A stretch of DNA of 64,000 nucleotides, taken from assembly GCF_039536205.1 (NCBI RefSeq), contig NZ_BAAAYL010000001.1:1860001-1924000 (forward strand). The letters are read 5' to 3'. Made by a program: the position numbers and the translations under genes. The notes under the pieces were generated by a model, which worked only from the letters and a program-made list of their open reading frames with translations, searched no databases and was not told where the DNA came from. This DNA comes from Streptomyces sannanensis. GTDB taxonomy: Bacteria > Actinomycetota > Actinomycetes > Streptomycetales > Streptomycetaceae. Positions within the stretch are counted from its first letter, which is position 1, and the number at the start of each line of letters is the position of its first letter. Shown one piece after another: positions 8,835 to 17,437 of this stretch.

Positions 8835-9886
8835 CCGCGCTCCCAGAAGGCAGGACCGACGGGCTCTTCGAAGTCGCCGAGCGCCTCGAGGTAACCCTCG
8901 TCATTCACGCCGATCCGCAGCTGCGGAAGAGCGTGACCGGCCGGACCGAAGATGACGCGGGCGCCGTCGGAAAGGTCGAAGGTGGACTGGTGGCACGGGC
9001 AGAGCACGTGGTGCGTCTGCTGCTCGTACAGGCTGATCGGGCAGCCCACGTGGGTGCAGATCTTCGAGTACGCCACGATGCCGTCGTGCGACCACTCGAG
9101 CTCGCGCTTGTCCTTGATGTCCTTCGGCTGAATGCGGACGATCATCAGGGCGGCCTTGGCGATCTGGTTCTGGAAGTCGTGAGCGTGCTCTTCCAGGCCC
9201 TCGGGGATCGCGAAGGTCAGCGAACCGACGGCCACGTCCTCGGGACGCAGCGGCTGGTGGGTGTTCTGGTTGATGAGCAGCTTGCCCTTGGACCACATGG
9301 TGTGGCGGAGCTTGTCCTCCGGAAGCGGGCCCAGGTCGCGCAGCAGCACCACACCGGAGAGCGGCACCATGGCCATCGCGCCGAACATGGTGTTGCGGAG
9401 CAGCTTGCGCCGGCCGAAGCCGGACTCCTCGGCACCGGCCGCGAAGTCGGCCATGACCTTGGCCTTGACCTCGGGCGTGGCCTCGATCGGGTGACGCTCG
9501 TCGGCGACCTCCACATCGGACATCAGGGTGCGGGCCCAGTGGACCGCGCCCGCGCCGATGCAGAAGAGGGCCAGGCCCAGCGTCAGACCGAGCGCGAAGT
9601 TGAGCGCGCTCACGTGTCCGATCGGGAAGATGTAGACGATCTTGTCGACCGGGAGGATCACGTAGGACGCGATGAAGCCGATCGTCGCCAGCATCGACAC
9701 CGTGAAGAGCAGGGCGACCGTACGCTCGGAGCGCTTGGCGGCCCGCTCGTCGATGTCCTGGACACGGGGCTTGTGGGGCGGCAGCCCCGGGTCGGCGAAG
9801 GGGTCTTCCTTCGCGACGGCTACCGCGACGTGCGCGGCGCCCTGCTCGCTCGGCAGGGTCTCTTCGGGAATGTCTTGGCTACTCAT
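8831..9886 (-). CDS. qcrA: bcc complex Rieske iron-sulfur subunit
   Basis: A 351-residue protein that carries the [2Fe-2S] cluster between quinol and the diheme cytochrome. The cluster ligands are CTHVGC (277-282) and CPCHQS (296-301). Three N-terminal or central transmembrane helices replace the single one of mitochondrial Rieske proteins, as usual in actinobacteria. GFGRRKLLRNTMFG before the last helix is a Tat-like twin-arginine sequence, consistent with Tat-assisted translocation of the cluster domain. Both ends overlap neighbouring genes by 4 bp, so translation is coupled. Confidence 0.98.
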   Translation of the reverse strand: MSSQDIPEETLPSEQGAAHVAVAVAKEDPFADPGLPPHKPRVQDIDERAAKRSERTVALLFTVSMLATIGFIASYVILPVDKIVYIFPIGHVSALNFALGLTLGLALFCIGAGAVHWARTLMSDVEVADERHPIEATPEVKAKVMADFAAGAEESGFGRRKLLRNTMFGAMAMVPLSGVVLLRDLGPLPEDKLRHTMWSKGKLLINQNTHQPLRPEDVAVGSLTFAIPEGLEEHAHDFQNQIAKAALMIVRIQPKDIKDKRELEWSHDGIVAYSKICTHVGCPISLYEQQTHHVLCPCHQSTFDLSDGARVIFGPAGHALPQLRIGVNDEGYLEALGDFEEPVGPAFWERG

Positions 9887-10692
9887 GACTTCTTGGCCTT
9901 AGCGGTGTGGGCCGCGACCCAGACGGCGAGGACGATCAGCGCGCCCAGACCGAAGATCCAGGCGAACAGACCCTCGGTGACCGGACCGAGACCGCCGAGC
10001 GTCAGGCCGCCCGGGTTCGGGGAGTCCTCGCTGTTCACGGCCTTGACGTACGCGATGATGTCCTTCTTCTGCTGCTCCGGCATCGTCGTGTCGGGGAAGG
10101 ACGGCATGTTCTGCGGGCCGGTCTGCATGGCCTCGTAGATGTGCTTCTCGCTCACGCCTTCGAGGCTCGGGGCGTACTTGCCGTTGGTCAGCGCGCCGCC
10201 CTCGCCGGTGAAGTTGTGGCACTGGGCGCAGTTGGTACGGAACAGCTCGCCACCGTTGGCGGCGTCCGCACCCGCAGGGCTGTACTGCTTCGTCGTCGGC
10301 GTGATCGGGCCGGCGCCGAGAGAGGCCACGTACGCGGCCAGCTGGTCGATCTCGTCCTGCGTGTAGATGACCTTCTTGCGCGGGACCTGGGCGCCCGGCT
10401 GCTGCGCGGGCATCCGGCCGGTGCCGACCTGGAAGTCGACGGCGGCGGAGCCGACGCCGACCAGGGACGGGCCGTCAGTGGTGCCCTGACCGCCGGTTCC
10501 GTGGCAGCTGGCGCAGCCGACGGAGTAGAGCTTCTTGCCCTCCTCGATGGCGAGGGACTGGGCGGTGTCATCGGCCTGCGCCTTGTCCGCAGGCGCGAAC
10601 GCGGCGTACAGCCCCCCAGTGGCCGCCAGCGCGAGGAGTAGGACGACGAACGCCGCCAGCGGATGGCGTCGTCGTGCGGAGAGCTTTTTCAC
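9883..10692 (-). CDS. qcrC: bcc complex diheme cytochrome c subunit
   Basis: A 269-residue membrane-anchored protein with two c-type heme motifs, CASCH (60-64) and CAQCH (155-159). It has an N-terminal signal-anchor (VVLLLALAATGGLYAA) and a C-terminal transmembrane helix ending in a Lys-rich tail. The two heme domains stand in for cytochrome c1 and the soluble cytochrome c, which actinobacteria lack, and pass electrons directly to the CuA site of CtaC. It lies 65 bp downstream of ctaE and overlaps qcrA by 4 bp. Confidence 0.98.
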   Translation of the reverse strand: MKKLSARRRHPLAAFVVLLLALAATGGLYAAFAPADKAQADDTAQSLAIEEGKKLYSVGCASCHGTGGQGTTDGPSLVGVGSAAVDFQVGTGRMPAQQPGAQVPRKKVIYTQDEIDQLAAYVASLGAGPITPTTKQYSPAGADAANGGELFRTNCAQCHNFTGEGGALTNGKYAPSLEGVSEKHIYEAMQTGPQNMPSFPDTTMPEQQKKDIIAYVKAVNSEDSPNPGGLTLGGLGPVTEGLFAWIFGLGALIVLAVWVAAHTAKAKKS

Positions 10693-10757
10693 GGATTACC
10701 CCGGTGTCAGGATCTTCTGCGTCGATGCTTCTGGATATGGCTCGGGTTCGAGCCCGA

Positions 10758-11378
10758 TTACTTGATCAGGTAGATCGTGGCGAAGAGGCCGATCCAGACG
10801 ACATCGACGAAGTGCCAGTAGTAGGACACGACGATGGCGGCGGTTGCCTGCTCGTGGGTGAACCTCTTGGCCGCGTACGTCCTGCCGAGGACCAGCAGGA
10901 AGGCGATGAGGCCGCCCGTCACGTGCAGGCCGTGGAAGCCGGTGGTCAGGTAGAACACCGAGCCGTACGGATCGGACGAGAGCGAGAGGCCCTCGTGCTT
11001 CACCAGCTCGGTGTACTCGAACACCTGGCCACCGATGAAGATCGCACCCATCACGAACGTGATGATGAACCACGTCCTGAGCTTCTTCACATCGCCCCGC
11101 TCCGCGGCGAAGACGCCGAGCTGGCAGGTGAGGGAGGAGAGCACCAGGATCGTGGTGTTGGTCGCCGAGAACGGGAGGTTCAGGGCATCGGCCTGACTCG
11201 CCCAGTAATCGGCACCCATCACCGATCGGAGGGTGAAGTACATCGCGAAGAGGGCCGCGAAGAACATCAGCTCGGAACTCAGCCAGATGATGGTTCCGAC
11301 GCTGGTGAGGTTCGGCCGATTGACCGACGGGTGCGCGTGCCCGGTTTCTACTGTCGTTGCTGTCGCCACGACCGACAT
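10758..11378 (-). CDS. ctaE: Cytochrome aa3 oxidase subunit III
   Basis: A 206-residue membrane protein with five helices, the short bacterial form of subunit III. Typical segments are [31 protein letters not shown] and [15 protein letters not shown]. It belongs to the proton-pumping aa3 oxidase encoded by ctaC-ctaD-ctaF at 13739-16832, but sits at the head of the qcr operon, as in other actinobacteria. The 179-bp region to the divergent receiver-like gene should hold both promoters. Confidence 0.97.
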   Translation of the reverse strand: MSVVATATTVETGHAHPSVNRPNLTSVGTIIWLSSELMFFAALFAMYFTLRSVMGADYWASQADALNLPFSATNTTILVLSSLTCQLGVFAAERGDVKKLRTWFIITFVMGAIFIGGQVFEYTELVKHEGLSLSSDPYGSVFYLTTGFHGLHVTGGLIAFLLVLGRTYAAKRFTHEQATAAIVVSYYWHFVDVVWIGLFATIYLIK

Positions 11379-11557
11379 TATGTCGGGCGCTTATCTCGCC
11401 CTCACCCTGGGGGGTGCCGTTCGGTGTGTCAGTGCCCTCTGCCCAGCCCGAACGGCCCATCGGGAAGCGGTGCTTACCGGTGTTGACGCGCTGTCGGGAG
11501 GAGTAGCATCCGCCGCATCGGTTCACTACCGCCAGACACACTTGTCACGGAGGAACA

Positions 11558-11974
11558 ATGCAGCCGACCGCCACCGTGCTGGTCTACAGCAACGACGCGA
11601 ACACCCGCGAGCAGGTCAGACTGGCGGGTGGCCGCAGGCCCTCGGCGGACGTGCCGCCGGTGGAGTACGTGGAGTGCGCGACGCTGCCCGCCGTCCTGAA
11701 GGAACTGGAGCACGGCGGCATCGACGTCTGCGTACTGGACGGCGAGGCCACGCCGGCGGGCGGTATGGGCGTGTGCCGGCAGATCAAGGACGAGATCTTC
11801 CGCTGCCCGCCGGTACTGGTGCTCATCGGGCGGCCTCAGGACGCCTGGTTGGCGACCTGGAGCCGCGCGGACGCCGCCGTGACCCTGCCGGTGGACCCGG
11901 TGGAGTTCGCGGAGTCGCTGGCCGCGCTGCTGCGCACGCGGCTCAACAACGGCCCCGTACCCGCGAGCGCCTGA
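11558..11974 (+). CDS. Degenerate receiver (CheY-like) domain protein
   Basis: A 138-residue protein starting at ATG 11558 with GGAGGAA upstream. The fold looks like a response-regulator receiver: TVLVYSNDANTREQV (beta1/alpha1), IDVCVLDGEATPAGGMGVCR (beta3 and the usual phospho-Asp loop), PPVLVLIGRPQDAW (beta4). The Lys of the beta5 KP motif is not present (AAVTLPVDPVEF). The acidic pair at the end of beta1 is also missing. It has no output domain. It is probably not phosphorylated in the normal way and may act as a binding protein. It is transcribed divergently from ctaE-qcrCAB. Confidence 0.72.
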   Translation: MQPTATVLVYSNDANTREQVRLAGGRRPSADVPPVEYVECATLPAVLKELEHGGIDVCVLDGEATPAGGMGVCRQIKDEIFRCPPVLVLIGRPQDAWLATWSRADAAVTLPVDPVEFAESLAALLRTRLNNGPVPASA

Positions 11975-12060
11975 CCTGCGGACGCCTGGCGAGTGAGCCG
12001 AAGGGGGCGCGGCTCCACGCGCCGGAGGCGCATATCGGCACTCCGAAAGGGAGCGGGGGC

Positions 12061-12235
12061 ACCTCCGGGGACCTCTGGGGGCACCTCTGGGGGCACCTCC
12101 GGGGGCACCTCTGGGGGCACCTCCGGGGGCACCTCTGGGGGCACCTCCCAGCGGTAGCTGGGGGAGGTAGCTGGGGGAGGTAGCTGGGGGAGGTAGCTAG
12201 TAGCCGGGGGAGGCAGCCGGGGCAGGTGGCCGGGG
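12061..12235. repeat. Tandem-expanded repeat A (12-bp and 13-bp units)
   Basis: In the convergent gap 11975-12382, which holds no gene I can support, the A palindrome is expanded on both sides. On the left there are about seven copies of the 12-bp unit ACCTCTGGGGGC (T/C variants) from 12061 to 12142. On the right there are about three and a half copies of the 13-bp unit GGTAGCTGGGGGA from 12153, decaying towards 12235. The centre (12143-12160) is CTCCCAGCGGTAGCTGG, which is the original palindrome. Confidence 0.9.
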
Positions 12236-12382
12236 GAGCGCGCAGGGTCCCGAGGGCTCGTGCCGATCCGCGGCTGCGCCGTGTGAGGGATCCGAGGCTG
12301 CATCGATGTGCGGCTCCGCCGCGTGGACGACCGTCGGCAGAGGCTTGAGCGTTCCCGGAGGTGAACCGGGCCTCTGGAAGAA

Positions 12383-13633
12383 TCAGACCTGCGGACGCAG
12401 CCTCGCCGTGTCGGTGGGGCCGCTGTCCAGCATGCCGGTCAGCAGGGCGCTGCCGTTGCGCCACTTGTCCCAGGTCAGGTTCCAGTCGCCGAAGCCGTTG
12501 CCGAAGGGCTGCATGGCCGATCCGAGGCTCCCGACGACCTCCACGATGTCACCCTTGCGTATGGTGTCGTAGAACCAGGACGCGTTGGCGGTGCTCATGC
12601 CCGTACAGCCGTGGCTGACGTTCGCAAAGCCCTGCGAGCCGACCGACCAGGGCGCCGCGTGGACGTATTCACCACTCCAGGTGACCCGGGTCGCGTAGTA
12701 GACGGGCAGGTCGTACGCGTCGTCGCTGCCCTCGGGGATGCCGACGGTGCTGCCGCGCATCCGGACGAAGTACTCCTTGCCCAGCACCACCTTGATGCCG
12801 TTGCGAGTGGCGAAACCCGGCTTCCCGGTTGTCACCGGAATGGTCTTTATCACTTCGCCGTTGCGTTTGACGGTCATCCGGTGGGCCGCGGCGTCGGTGA
12901 GGGCCTCGATCCGGTCGCCGATGGCCAGCGAGAGCGGCGCCGAGTTGCCTCCGTAGAGCCCCTTCCCGACCTTTATGCCCTTGAGGTTGCTGTGCACCCG
13001 GACGACGGTCCCGGCCGGCCAGTAGTCCTTCGGGCGGTAGTGCAGATTCTTGCCGTCCACCCAGTGCCAGGATCCCTCGACCGCGGGCTCGGATTCGACT
13101 CTCAGGGCCCGCTCGACCACGGCTCTCGCCGCCTTGTCCTCGACAGCGGCCCCAAGTTCGGCCGTAACGGGCTGTCCGACGCCATAGGTGCCCTTCTCAG
13201 GGCCGAACGTGACCTTCAGGACCTTCTGGGTGGCGGCGGTCTCGAACGTCAGCGTGCGGGCGCCTGGTGCGCCGTCCTCGTTCTCGGTGCTGACCCTGAC
13301 CGTGTAACGCGTACCCGCCGCCATCGGCGCGGTGTTGTGCCAGCGGGAGCCGTCCGCCGAGAGTTCACCGGCCAGCCGGCGGCCGTCCTCGTCGACGGCG
13401 GTCACATCGGTTATGCGGACCCCGTCGTCCTTGACGGTTATCTCCAACGGCTTGTCCGGGTCCGCCTTCCCCTTCCCCGGGTCGTTGAAGGCGATCTGGC
13501 CAGTGGCGTCGTAGGGCTTCTCGGCGAGGGGACTGCCGCCGTCACCGAGGCACGCCGTCGCGCCGGCGCCGAGGGACATGACCAGAAGAGTGCAGCTCAG
13601 TACGGTGCGAAGTGGCGTGTGGTTCATGACCAC
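12383..13633 (-). CDS. L,D-transpeptidase (YkuD) lipoprotein
   Basis: Exported 3-3 peptidoglycan cross-linking enzyme, 416 residues. The N-terminus is a lipoprotein-type signal (LLVMSLGAGATAC with the Cys near 28). Two Ig-like beta domains follow (LEITVKDDGVRITDVTAVD and LKVTFGPEKGTYGVGQPVTA), then the C-terminal YkuD domain. Its active site is YVHAAPW followed by VSHGCTGMS with the catalytic Cys at about 343. The usual motif is SHGC(I/V)R, so Thr-Gly-Met-Ser is a normal actinobacterial variant. The start is GTG 13633 or ATG 13627; neither has a strong ribosome binding site. It stands alone, convergent with the receiver-like gene. Confidence 0.93.
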   Translation of the reverse strand: MVMNHTPLRTVLSCTLLVMSLGAGATACLGDGGSPLAEKPYDATGQIAFNDPGKGKADPDKPLEITVKDDGVRITDVTAVDEDGRRLAGELSADGSRWHNTAPMAAGTRYTVRVSTENEDGAPGARTLTFETAATQKVLKVTFGPEKGTYGVGQPVTAELGAAVEDKAARAVVERALRVESEPAVEGSWHWVDGKNLHYRPKDYWPAGTVVRVHSNLKGIKVGKGLYGGNSAPLSLAIGDRIEALTDAAAHRMTVKRNGEVIKTIPVTTGKPGFATRNGIKVVLGKEYFVRMRGSTVGIPEGSDDAYDLPVYYATRVTWSGEYVHAAPWSVGSQGFANVSHGCTGMSTANASWFYDTIRKGDIVEVVGSLGSAMQPFGNGFGDWNLTWDKWRNGSALLTGMLDSGPTDTARLRPQV

Positions 13634-13682
13634 ACGCTATGAAGCTTCGTCAGCAGCGGCGCGCCCAAGGGCTGCAAACGAG

Positions 13683-13720
13683 TGGGCCCGGGTTCCCCCG
13701 TACGGGGGAACCCGGGCCCA
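13683..13720. terminator. Perfect palindromic terminator after ctaF
   Basis: A 38-bp perfect palindrome, TGGGCCCGGGTTCCCCCG and its complement around a central CGTACG, between the ctaF stop and the L,D-transpeptidase start. The 17-bp stem would end the ctaC-ctaD-ctaF transcript. Confidence 0.88.
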
Positions 13721-13738
13721 TTCCGAGCACTTCGGGTG

Positions 13739-14137
13739 CTACTGGTTCTGGTTCTCGCCTCGGTAGTACTCGAAGACCCAGCCCCAGATGCCGAGCATGA
13801 TCAGCGGCGCCGCGAAGTAGATCAGCCACCAGCCGATCGCGACGGCCAGGAAGGCGAAGGCTCCACCGATCGCCAGCGCCAGCGGCTGCCAGCTGTGCGG
13901 GGAGAAGAAGCCCAGCTCACCGGCGTCGTCCGCGACATCGGCGTCCTTGTCGTCCTGCGCACCCGCGTCGACCCGCCGGGCCGTGAAGGCCAGGTAGTAG
14001 CCGACCATGATGCACAGACCGAAGGCCAGGAAGAGTGCCGTGGTACCGGCCGGCTCCTTCGCCCACACGCCATAGGTAACCGCGATGGCGAGGATGAAGA
14101 TGCTCAGCCAGATGAACATCTTGCCCTGGATCTTCAC
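13739..14137 (-). CDS. ctaF: Cytochrome c oxidase subunit IV (actinobacterial type)
   Basis: A 132-residue protein with four hydrophobic helices: a first pair at 5-52 and a second pair at about 82-122, joined by an acidic loop ([14 protein letters not shown]). This is the actinobacterium-specific fourth aa3 subunit. Its ATG overlaps the ctaD stop by 4 bp. The strong palindrome at 13683-13720 follows. Confidence 0.95.
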   Translation of the reverse strand: MKIQGKMFIWLSIFILAIAVTYGVWAKEPAGTTALFLAFGLCIMVGYYLAFTARRVDAGAQDDKDADVADDAGELGFFSPHSWQPLALAIGGAFAFLAVAIGWWLIYFAAPLIMLGIWGWVFEYYRGENQNQ

Positions 14138-15867
14138 TTGCCGGCCTCCTTGCCACCGGACAGGACCTTGTCACCGTGACCGGCGACGAGCTCGTCGAGC
14201 GCGGCGATCTCCGGGTGGTGCAGGTCGAACGCCGGGGATTCCGAACGGATCCGCGGCAGGGTGAGGAAGTTGTGCCGCGGCGGCGGGCAGGACGTCGCCC
14301 ACTCGAGCGAACGGCCGTAGCCCCACGGGTCGTCGACCTCGATCTTCTTGCCGTACCTGGCGGTCTTCCAGATGTTGTAGAAGAACGGCAGCATCGACAT
14401 GCCGAGCAGGAACGAGCTGATCGTCGAGACCGTGTTCAGCGCAGTGAAGCCGTCGGCGGCGAGGTAGTCCGCGTAACGGCGCGGCATGCCCTCGGCACCC
14501 AGCCAGTGCTGCACCAGGAACGTGCCGTGGAAGCCGACGAACAGCGTCCAGAAGGTGATCTTGCCGAGGCGCTCGTCCAGCATCTTGCCCGTGAACTTCG
14601 GCCACCAGAAGTGGAATCCGGCGAACATCGCGAAGACCACGGTGCCGAAGACGACGTAGTGGAAGTGCGCGACCACGAAGTACGAGTCGGAGACGTGGAA
14701 GTCCAGCGGGGGCGCGGCCAGGATGACACCGGTCAGACCACCGAAGGTGAAGGTGATCAGGAAGCCGATGGTCCACAGCATCGGGGTCTCGAAGGACAGT
14801 GACCCCTTCCACATGGTGCCGATCCAGTTGAAGAACTTCACACCGGTCGGTACCGCGATCAGGAAGGTCATGAAGGAGAAGAACGGCAACAGCACACCGC
14901 CGGTGACGTACATGTGGTGCGCCCACACCGTCACGGACAGACCGGCGATCGCGATGGTCGCGCCGACCAGGCCCATGTAACCGAACATCGGCTTACGGCT
15001 GAAGACCGGGATGATCTCCGAGATGATGCCGAAGAACGGCAGGGCGATGATGTACACCTCTGGGTGTCCGAAGAACCAGAAGAGGTGCTGCCACAGCAGG
15101 GCGCCACCGTTGGACGCGTCGAAGACGTGCGCACCGAACTTGCGGTCCGCCTCCAGCGCGAAGAGCGCGGCGGCCAGCACCGGGAAGGCCAGCAGGACCA
15201 GCACACCGGTCAGCAGCACGTTCCACACGAAGATCGGCATGCGGAACATCGTCATGCCCGGAGCGCGCATGCAGATGATCGTGGTGATGAAGTTGACCGA
15301 GCCGAGGATCGTACCGAAGCCGGAGAAGGCCAGACCCATGATCCACATGTCGGCGCCGACACCCGGCGAGCGGACCGCGTCCGACAGCGGGGAGTAGGCG
15401 AACCAGCCGAAGTCGGCCGCACCCTGCGGGGTGAGGAAGCCGGCCACCGCGATCAGCGAGCCGAAGAGGTACAGCCAGTACGCGAACATGTTCAGCCGCG
15501 GGAACGCCACATCGGGCGCGCCGATCTGCAGCGGCATGATCCAGTTCGCGAATCCGGCGAACAGCGGCGTCGCGAACATCAGCAGCATGATCGTGCCGTG
15601 CATCGTGAACGCCTGGTTGAACTGCTCGTTCGACATGATCTGCGTGCCCGGACGGGCCAGCTCGGCGCGCATGAAGAGCGCCATCAGGCCGCCGATGCAG
15701 AAGAACGCGAACGACGTGACCAGATAGAGCGTGCCGATCGTCTTGTGGTCGGTGGTGGTCAGCCACTTCACGACGACGTTACCCGGCTGCCTGCGCCGTA
15801 CCGGCAGTTCGTCCTCGTACGAGGCCTCCACTGCCGCGGCACCCTGAGGTTCGTTGAGGATGCTCAC
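14134..15867 (-). CDS. ctaD: Cytochrome c oxidase subunit I
   Basis: Catalytic subunit of the aa3 oxidase, 577 residues and twelve helices. The low-spin heme ligand is in [11 protein letters not shown] (His 90). The binuclear centre is [17 protein letters not shown] (CuB His 268, Glu 270, cross-linked Tyr 272), WAHHMY (His 317, 318) and [11 protein letters not shown] (His 401, 403). I chose GTG 15867, which overlaps the ctaC stop as GTGA and gives the normal N-terminus MSILNEPQ. A longer in-frame start at 16041 would lie inside ctaC and is not credible. Confidence 0.98.
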   Translation of the reverse strand: MSILNEPQGAAAVEASYEDELPVRRRQPGNVVVKWLTTTDHKTIGTLYLVTSFAFFCIGGLMALFMRAELARPGTQIMSNEQFNQAFTMHGTIMLLMFATPLFAGFANWIMPLQIGAPDVAFPRLNMFAYWLYLFGSLIAVAGFLTPQGAADFGWFAYSPLSDAVRSPGVGADMWIMGLAFSGFGTILGSVNFITTIICMRAPGMTMFRMPIFVWNVLLTGVLVLLAFPVLAAALFALEADRKFGAHVFDASNGGALLWQHLFWFFGHPEVYIIALPFFGIISEIIPVFSRKPMFGYMGLVGATIAIAGLSVTVWAHHMYVTGGVLLPFFSFMTFLIAVPTGVKFFNWIGTMWKGSLSFETPMLWTIGFLITFTFGGLTGVILAAPPLDFHVSDSYFVVAHFHYVVFGTVVFAMFAGFHFWWPKFTGKMLDERLGKITFWTLFVGFHGTFLVQHWLGAEGMPRRYADYLAADGFTALNTVSTISSFLLGMSMLPFFYNIWKTARYGKKIEVDDPWGYGRSLEWATSCPPPRHNFLTLPRIRSESPAFDLHHPEIAALDELVAGHGDKVLSGGKEAGK

Positions 15868-16832
15868 AGTTTGCTCGTCTCGTGGTTCTTGGCGGGCTCG
15901 GACTGCGGAATACCCGCCGGCACGAAGCCGGTCTGGCCCTTGTCCGCCAGCTCCTTGAGGTACTCCTGGTAGCGCTCCGGGGAGACGACCTTCACGTTGA
16001 AGAGCATTCGGGAGTGGTCGACGCCGCAGAGCTCTGCGCACTTGCCCAGGAAGGTGCCCTCCTGGGTCGCAGTCACCTCGAAGGCGTTGGTGTGGCCCGG
16101 GATGACGTCCTGCTTGAACAGGAACGGAACCACCCAGAAGGAGTGGATGACATCGCGGGACGTCAGGACGAAGCGGACCTTCTCACCCTTGGGCAGCACC
16201 AGGGTCGGGCCCGGGTTGCCGGTCTGCGGGTTCTTGGTGCCGGGGATGCCCACCTCGTACACGCCGTTGGCGTTGGGCGGGAACTCCTTCTTGAGCCGGT
16301 CCGGAATCGCGGCGAGCTCCTTGCTCGTCTTCGCGTTCTCGGTGCCGGCACCGGGGACGTTCTCGATGTAGTTGAAGCCCCAGCTCCACTGGTAGCCGAC
16401 CACGTTGATGGTGTGGGCCGGCTTGGGAGAGAGGGCGATCAGCTTCGCCTCGTCACGTGCGGTGAAGTAGAACAGCACCGAGACGATGATGAGCGGAACC
16501 ACCGTGTACAGGGCCTCGATGGGCATGTTGTACCGGGTCTGCCGAGGGACCTCGACCTTGGTGCGACTGCGCCGGTGGAAGAACACACTCCACAGGATCA
16601 GGCCCCAGACCAGGAAGCCTGTCGCAAGTGCGGCCGCCCACGAACCCTGCCAGAGGGAGAGGATGACCGGCGCCTCCTCGGTGACGGGGGTGGGCATTCC
16701 GAGGCGGGGGAAGTCTTCCCAGTTATACGAGCAACCAGTAGCGGTCGCCAGGACCAGGCCCGCAGTCAGCGCCTGCAGCAGCTTCCGCCGCATCGGGCGC
16801 CGCGGCGAGCGGTCGGAGCCGTTGGGACTCAC
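15864..16832 (-). CDS. ctaC: Cytochrome c oxidase subunit II lipoprotein
   Basis: CuA-bearing subunit, 322 residues. It starts with a lipoprotein signal (VLATATGC, Cys 34), followed by two transmembrane helices (about 55-80 and 105-128) and the extracytoplasmic cupredoxin domain. CuA ligands are [12 protein letters not shown] (265-276) with the upstream His in DVIHSFWV. It receives electrons from QcrC. It is the first gene of the leftward ctaC-ctaD-ctaF operon, with a 600-bp upstream region holding a dyad at 16912-16940. Confidence 0.98.
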   Translation of the reverse strand: MSPNGSDRSPRRPMRRKLLQALTAGLVLATATGCSYNWEDFPRLGMPTPVTEEAPVILSLWQGSWAAALATGFLVWGLILWSVFFHRRSRTKVEVPRQTRYNMPIEALYTVVPLIIVSVLFYFTARDEAKLIALSPKPAHTINVVGYQWSWGFNYIENVPGAGTENAKTSKELAAIPDRLKKEFPPNANGVYEVGIPGTKNPQTGNPGPTLVLPKGEKVRFVLTSRDVIHSFWVVPFLFKQDVIPGHTNAFEVTATQEGTFLGKCAELCGVDHSRMLFNVKVVSPERYQEYLKELADKGQTGFVPAGIPQSEPAKNHETSKL

Positions 16833-16911
16833 GTAGCGCCTTCCCGAGAGTCTCGCCCGCAGGTCGGCTGCGGCCGTCTCGCTGGTCGGTCGCCGGCCCT
16901 GACGCGGGCAG

Positions 16912-16940
16912 GGGTTTGGATGTTTATGCGGACCAAACCC
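16912..16940. promoter_or_regulatory. Inverted repeat upstream of ctaC, candidate operator
   Basis: GGGTTTGG (16912-16919) and CCAAACCC (16933-16940) form a perfect 8-bp dyad with a 13-bp AT-rich spacer holding TGTTTATGC. It lies 80-108 bp before the ctaC start, where a promoter or operator would be expected. The binding protein is unknown. Outside this dyad and the array at 17136-17314 I see nothing else in 16833-17437. Confidence 0.5.
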
Positions 16941-17135
16941 TACTGGACGCTATTTGGGGGCGCGCGGGGAGGGTGCCCAACGCGCCGCCCGACTCCCCGA
17001 AGGGGTGGAACACCGGGGAAAAGGCGGTAGAAACACGGCGGAATCGCCTCGTTCAGCAGTCATCTGACGGCCTTTCCCCGACGAGGGGGGCGGGCTTGGG
17101 CCGGACGGGCACGCCACCACCGGGAAGAAGCAGGG

Positions 17136-17314
17136 GCACCCCTGGGGGCACCCCCAGCGGTAGCTGGGGGAGGTAGCTGGGGGAGGTAGCTGGGGGAGGT
17201 AGCTGGGGGAGGTAGCTGGGGGAGGTAGCTGGGGGAGGTAGCTGGGGGAGGTAGCTGGGGGAGGTAGCTGGGGGAGGTAGCTCGGGGAGGTAGCTCGGGG
17301 AGGTAGCTCGGGAA
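17136..17314. repeat. Tandem-expanded repeat A (12 copies of a 13-bp unit)
   Basis: After a core with GGGGGCACCCCCAGCGGTAG, the 13-bp unit GGTAGCTGGGGGA is repeated in register from 17159 to 17314, twelve copies in all. The first nine are identical; the last three carry C for G (CTCGGGG) and the final one is slightly degenerate. The array lies between the divergent ctaC and cysteine desulfurase genes. Confidence 0.95.
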
Positions 17315-17437
17315 GCGCAGGTCACCAGCGCTGTGCCGGCATCCGGCTCCGCCGGCCCCCTGGCGGGGTCGGCCGTCAGCAGTGACCGGCCCGCCCCGGA
17401 GGCGAACCGCCCGAAAGGACGGCGCTAGCGTGGCTGT

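Noticed and set aside
7206..8894. Long plus-strand frame opposite qcrB
   Set aside because: Arg/Glu/Asp/Gln-rich antisense shadow of a well-supported cytochrome b gene.
12061..12235. CRISPR-like or coding repeat region
   Set aside because: Units of 12 and 13 bp without spacers; no reading frame with support.
15868..16041. Longer start for ctaD
   Set aside because: It would lie inside ctaC in another frame; GTG 15867 gives the 4-bp overlap and the family N-terminus.
17159..17314. CRISPR array
   Set aside because: The repeats are 13-bp units directly joined with no unique spacers, and no cas genes are near. It is a simple tandem expansion of repeat A.
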